DNA of 64,000 bases from Actimicrobium sp034313845 (GTDB taxonomy: Bacteria > Pseudomonadota > Gammaproteobacteria > Burkholderiales > Burkholderiaceae_D): NCBI RefSeq assembly GCF_034313845.1, contig NZ_JAVIWN010000003.1. The stretch is one strand, 5' to 3'. Positions 63,279 through 64,000 of the stretch are shown here, in pieces; position 1 is the stretch's first letter, and every line of letters begins with the position of its first letter. A model generated the notes under the pieces. The model was not told where the DNA came from. It worked only from the letters and a program-made list of their open reading frames with translations, and did no database searches. A program made the translations under genes and the position numbers.

Positions 63279-63635
63279 ATGAAATCCATTCTGATCCCAA
63301 CCTTGGTACTGGGTGCACTTGCCTCGGCAGCACAAGCCGCACCGGTGTCGCTGAACGATGCAAAACTCGACCGCGTGACCGCCGGCAGTATCGGCACTTT
63401 TGGAGCAACAACGTTTGCCGCCACCACGGTCAGAGCCACCACACTGGGCGCGACCACCTTGGGCGCTACCACGGTCAAAGCCACCACGCTAGGTGCAACA
63501 ACCCTCGGTGCCACCACCTTGGGCGCTACCACGCTCGGTGCGACGACCTTCGGCGCGACCACGCTGCGCGCAACAACTCTTGGGGCAACAACGCTGGGTG
63601 CAACAACGCTGGGCGGGGTTGTCATTCGTAAGTAA
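63279..63635 (+). CDS. Exported pentapeptide-repeat-like protein
   Basis: 118-aa exported protein. Signal peptide MKSILIPTLVLGALASAAQA, then a short linker (APVSLNDAKLDRVTAGSIG, the LxDxxLDxVTAG motif seen in many small exported proteins) and 14 tandem five-residue units ATT(L/F/V)(G/A/R/K) at residues 43-112. It ends GVVIRK. Leu/Phe/Val at every fifth place fits a beta-helix-like or pentapeptide-repeat fold, but the Thr-Thr pair is not the usual A(D/N)LxX. AAGGAG precedes the ATG by about 8 bases. Function unknown. Confidence 0.85.
   Translation: MKSILIPTLVLGALASAAQAAPVSLNDAKLDRVTAGSIGTFGATTFAATTVRATTLGATTLGATTVKATTLGATTLGATTLGATTLGATTFGATTLRATTLGATTLGATTLGGVVIRK
63405..63614 (+). repeat. 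Fourteen 15-bp tandem repeats in the exported protein gene
   Basis: Units of GCNACNACNNTNGGN with mixed synonymous bases and occasional R, K, F or V codon changes. Variation between units suggests an old expansion rather than a recent slippage run. Confidence 0.85.
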
Positions 63636-63647
63636 GCAGGCAAGATC

Positions 63648-63683
63648 GCAACGGCTGCCGAGGTGACCGGCAGCCGTTGTCGT
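63648..63683 (+). terminator. Hairpin terminator after the repeat-protein gene
   Basis: CAACGGCTGCC (63649-63659) pairs perfectly with GGCAGCCGTTG (63669-63679), followed by a TCGTTT sequence. The T-run is short, so termination may be partial. Confidence 0.65.
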
Positions 63684-63834
63684 TTGAATTTCCTCCTGCA
63701 CCGTCCGATTTCTCAGCACGTTCGTAACACGGCAGACGTGGCTGCGCGTGACCAGACAAGTACAATCATCGCCACGATCATTGCCAACCTGCGCGCGGGA
63801 TGCGCGCAACTTAACCCGCAGCACGCATCGCGCC

Positions 63835-64000
63835 ATGCCAACCCAGCACAAGCACATCCTGTTTGCCCTGACGATGGGGCTGTCCGGCCTGGTCTTCGGC
63901 ATGCTGCCCGCCCTCCAGACGCTGGAACAGACTCACGCTCTGGCGTGGTTGTTCGACTGGCGCGGCGTTGTCCGCGCCCCGGCCGACGTGGTCATCGTGG
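63835..64000 (+). CDS. Start of a CHASE2-type sensor protein (cut by window end)
   Basis: Only the first 55 residues are present. It begins MPTQHKHILFALTMGLSGLVFGM, a hydrophobic segment near the N-terminus, followed by LAWLFDWRGVVRAPADVVIV, which resembles the start of a CHASE2 domain. CHASE2 proteins usually carry a sensor before an adenylate cyclase, GGDEF or kinase output; the output domain is outside the window. Confidence 0.6.
   Translation, partial: MPTQHKHILFALTMGLSGLVFGMLPALQTLEQTHALAWLFDWRGVVRAPADVVIV

Noticed and set aside
63405..63614. Tandem repeats considered as a CRISPR array
   Set aside because: The units are contiguous 15-bp coding repeats with no spacers and lie inside an open frame with a signal peptide.

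Overview
This 64 kb window looks like a chromosomal segment of a betaproteobacterium (Burkholderiales, most likely Oxalobacteraceae, Herminiimonas/Undibacterium-like). Reasons: a Burkholderiales-type trimeric porin ending in Phe, a Coq7/UbiE/UbiJ/UbiB ubiquinone set, ptsN next to hprK, a very large DUF3683-type FAD/Fe-S oxidoreductase followed by HIT-DUF971-ubiE-Tim44-ubiJ-ubiB, and the FmdB-DUF502-aspS-nudB-endonuclease-clsB order. This taxonomic call is inference from gene content. No rRNA or tRNA gene was found.

Layout. 0-1.3 kb: porin (minus). 1.5-6.4 kb: coq7, an OsmC-family protein, rplM-rpsI with promoter and terminator, argC, a coiled-coil membrane protein plus bactofilin pair, and erpA. 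6.4-12.1 kb: anmK and an M23 murein peptidase (minus), divergent from tyrS-dtd-PEBP-phosphatase. 12.2-17.3 kb: a GGDEF-like protein with degenerate active site, then hprK, ptsN, queF and ilvA on the minus strand. 17.5-34.6 kb: mostly plus-strand housekeeping genes: a DedA-like membrane protein, the 1330-aa oxidoreductase, ubiquinone genes, a methyltransferase, a Na+/solute symporter, aspS, nudB, an EEP nuclease/phosphatase and clsB. 34.6-36 kb: ECF sigma factor and anti-sigma (minus). 36.1-43.7 kb: an Hsp15-like S4 protein, then a TetR-controlled beta-oxidation operon with a near-perfect 20-bp palindrome in front. 43.8-45.2 kb: a small unknown gene and a NYN/LOTUS RNA-binding protein.

The most remarkable region is 45.2-58.3 kb, a minus-strand operon for an R64/thin-pilus type (type IVb) pilus: TcpQ/PilL-like protein, PilN secretin, PilO, PilP, PilQ ATPase, PilR, PilS pilin, a PilM-like protein, PilV tip protein, lytic transglycosylase and a PilT-type retraction ATPase. 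It carries an approximately 2.2 kb tandem duplication (end of pilM, pilV, transglycosylase, 5' end of the ATPase). Both pilV genes stop just before a second, untranslated PilV-like C-terminal segment, a direct-repeat arrangement that resembles alternative tail cassettes without a visible recombinase. pilO has an in-frame TGA, the secretin has a run of 21 glycines, and one ATPase copy is truncated and fused. A diguanylate cyclase with REC-like domains is divergent from the operon.

The right end (60-64 kb) holds pdxJ, a broken hypothetical gene, two small exported repeat proteins (one with 14 copies of an ATTLG-type pentapeptide), the RNase P RNA gene, a tiny DUF3096-like membrane protein, and the start of a CHASE2-type sensor protein.
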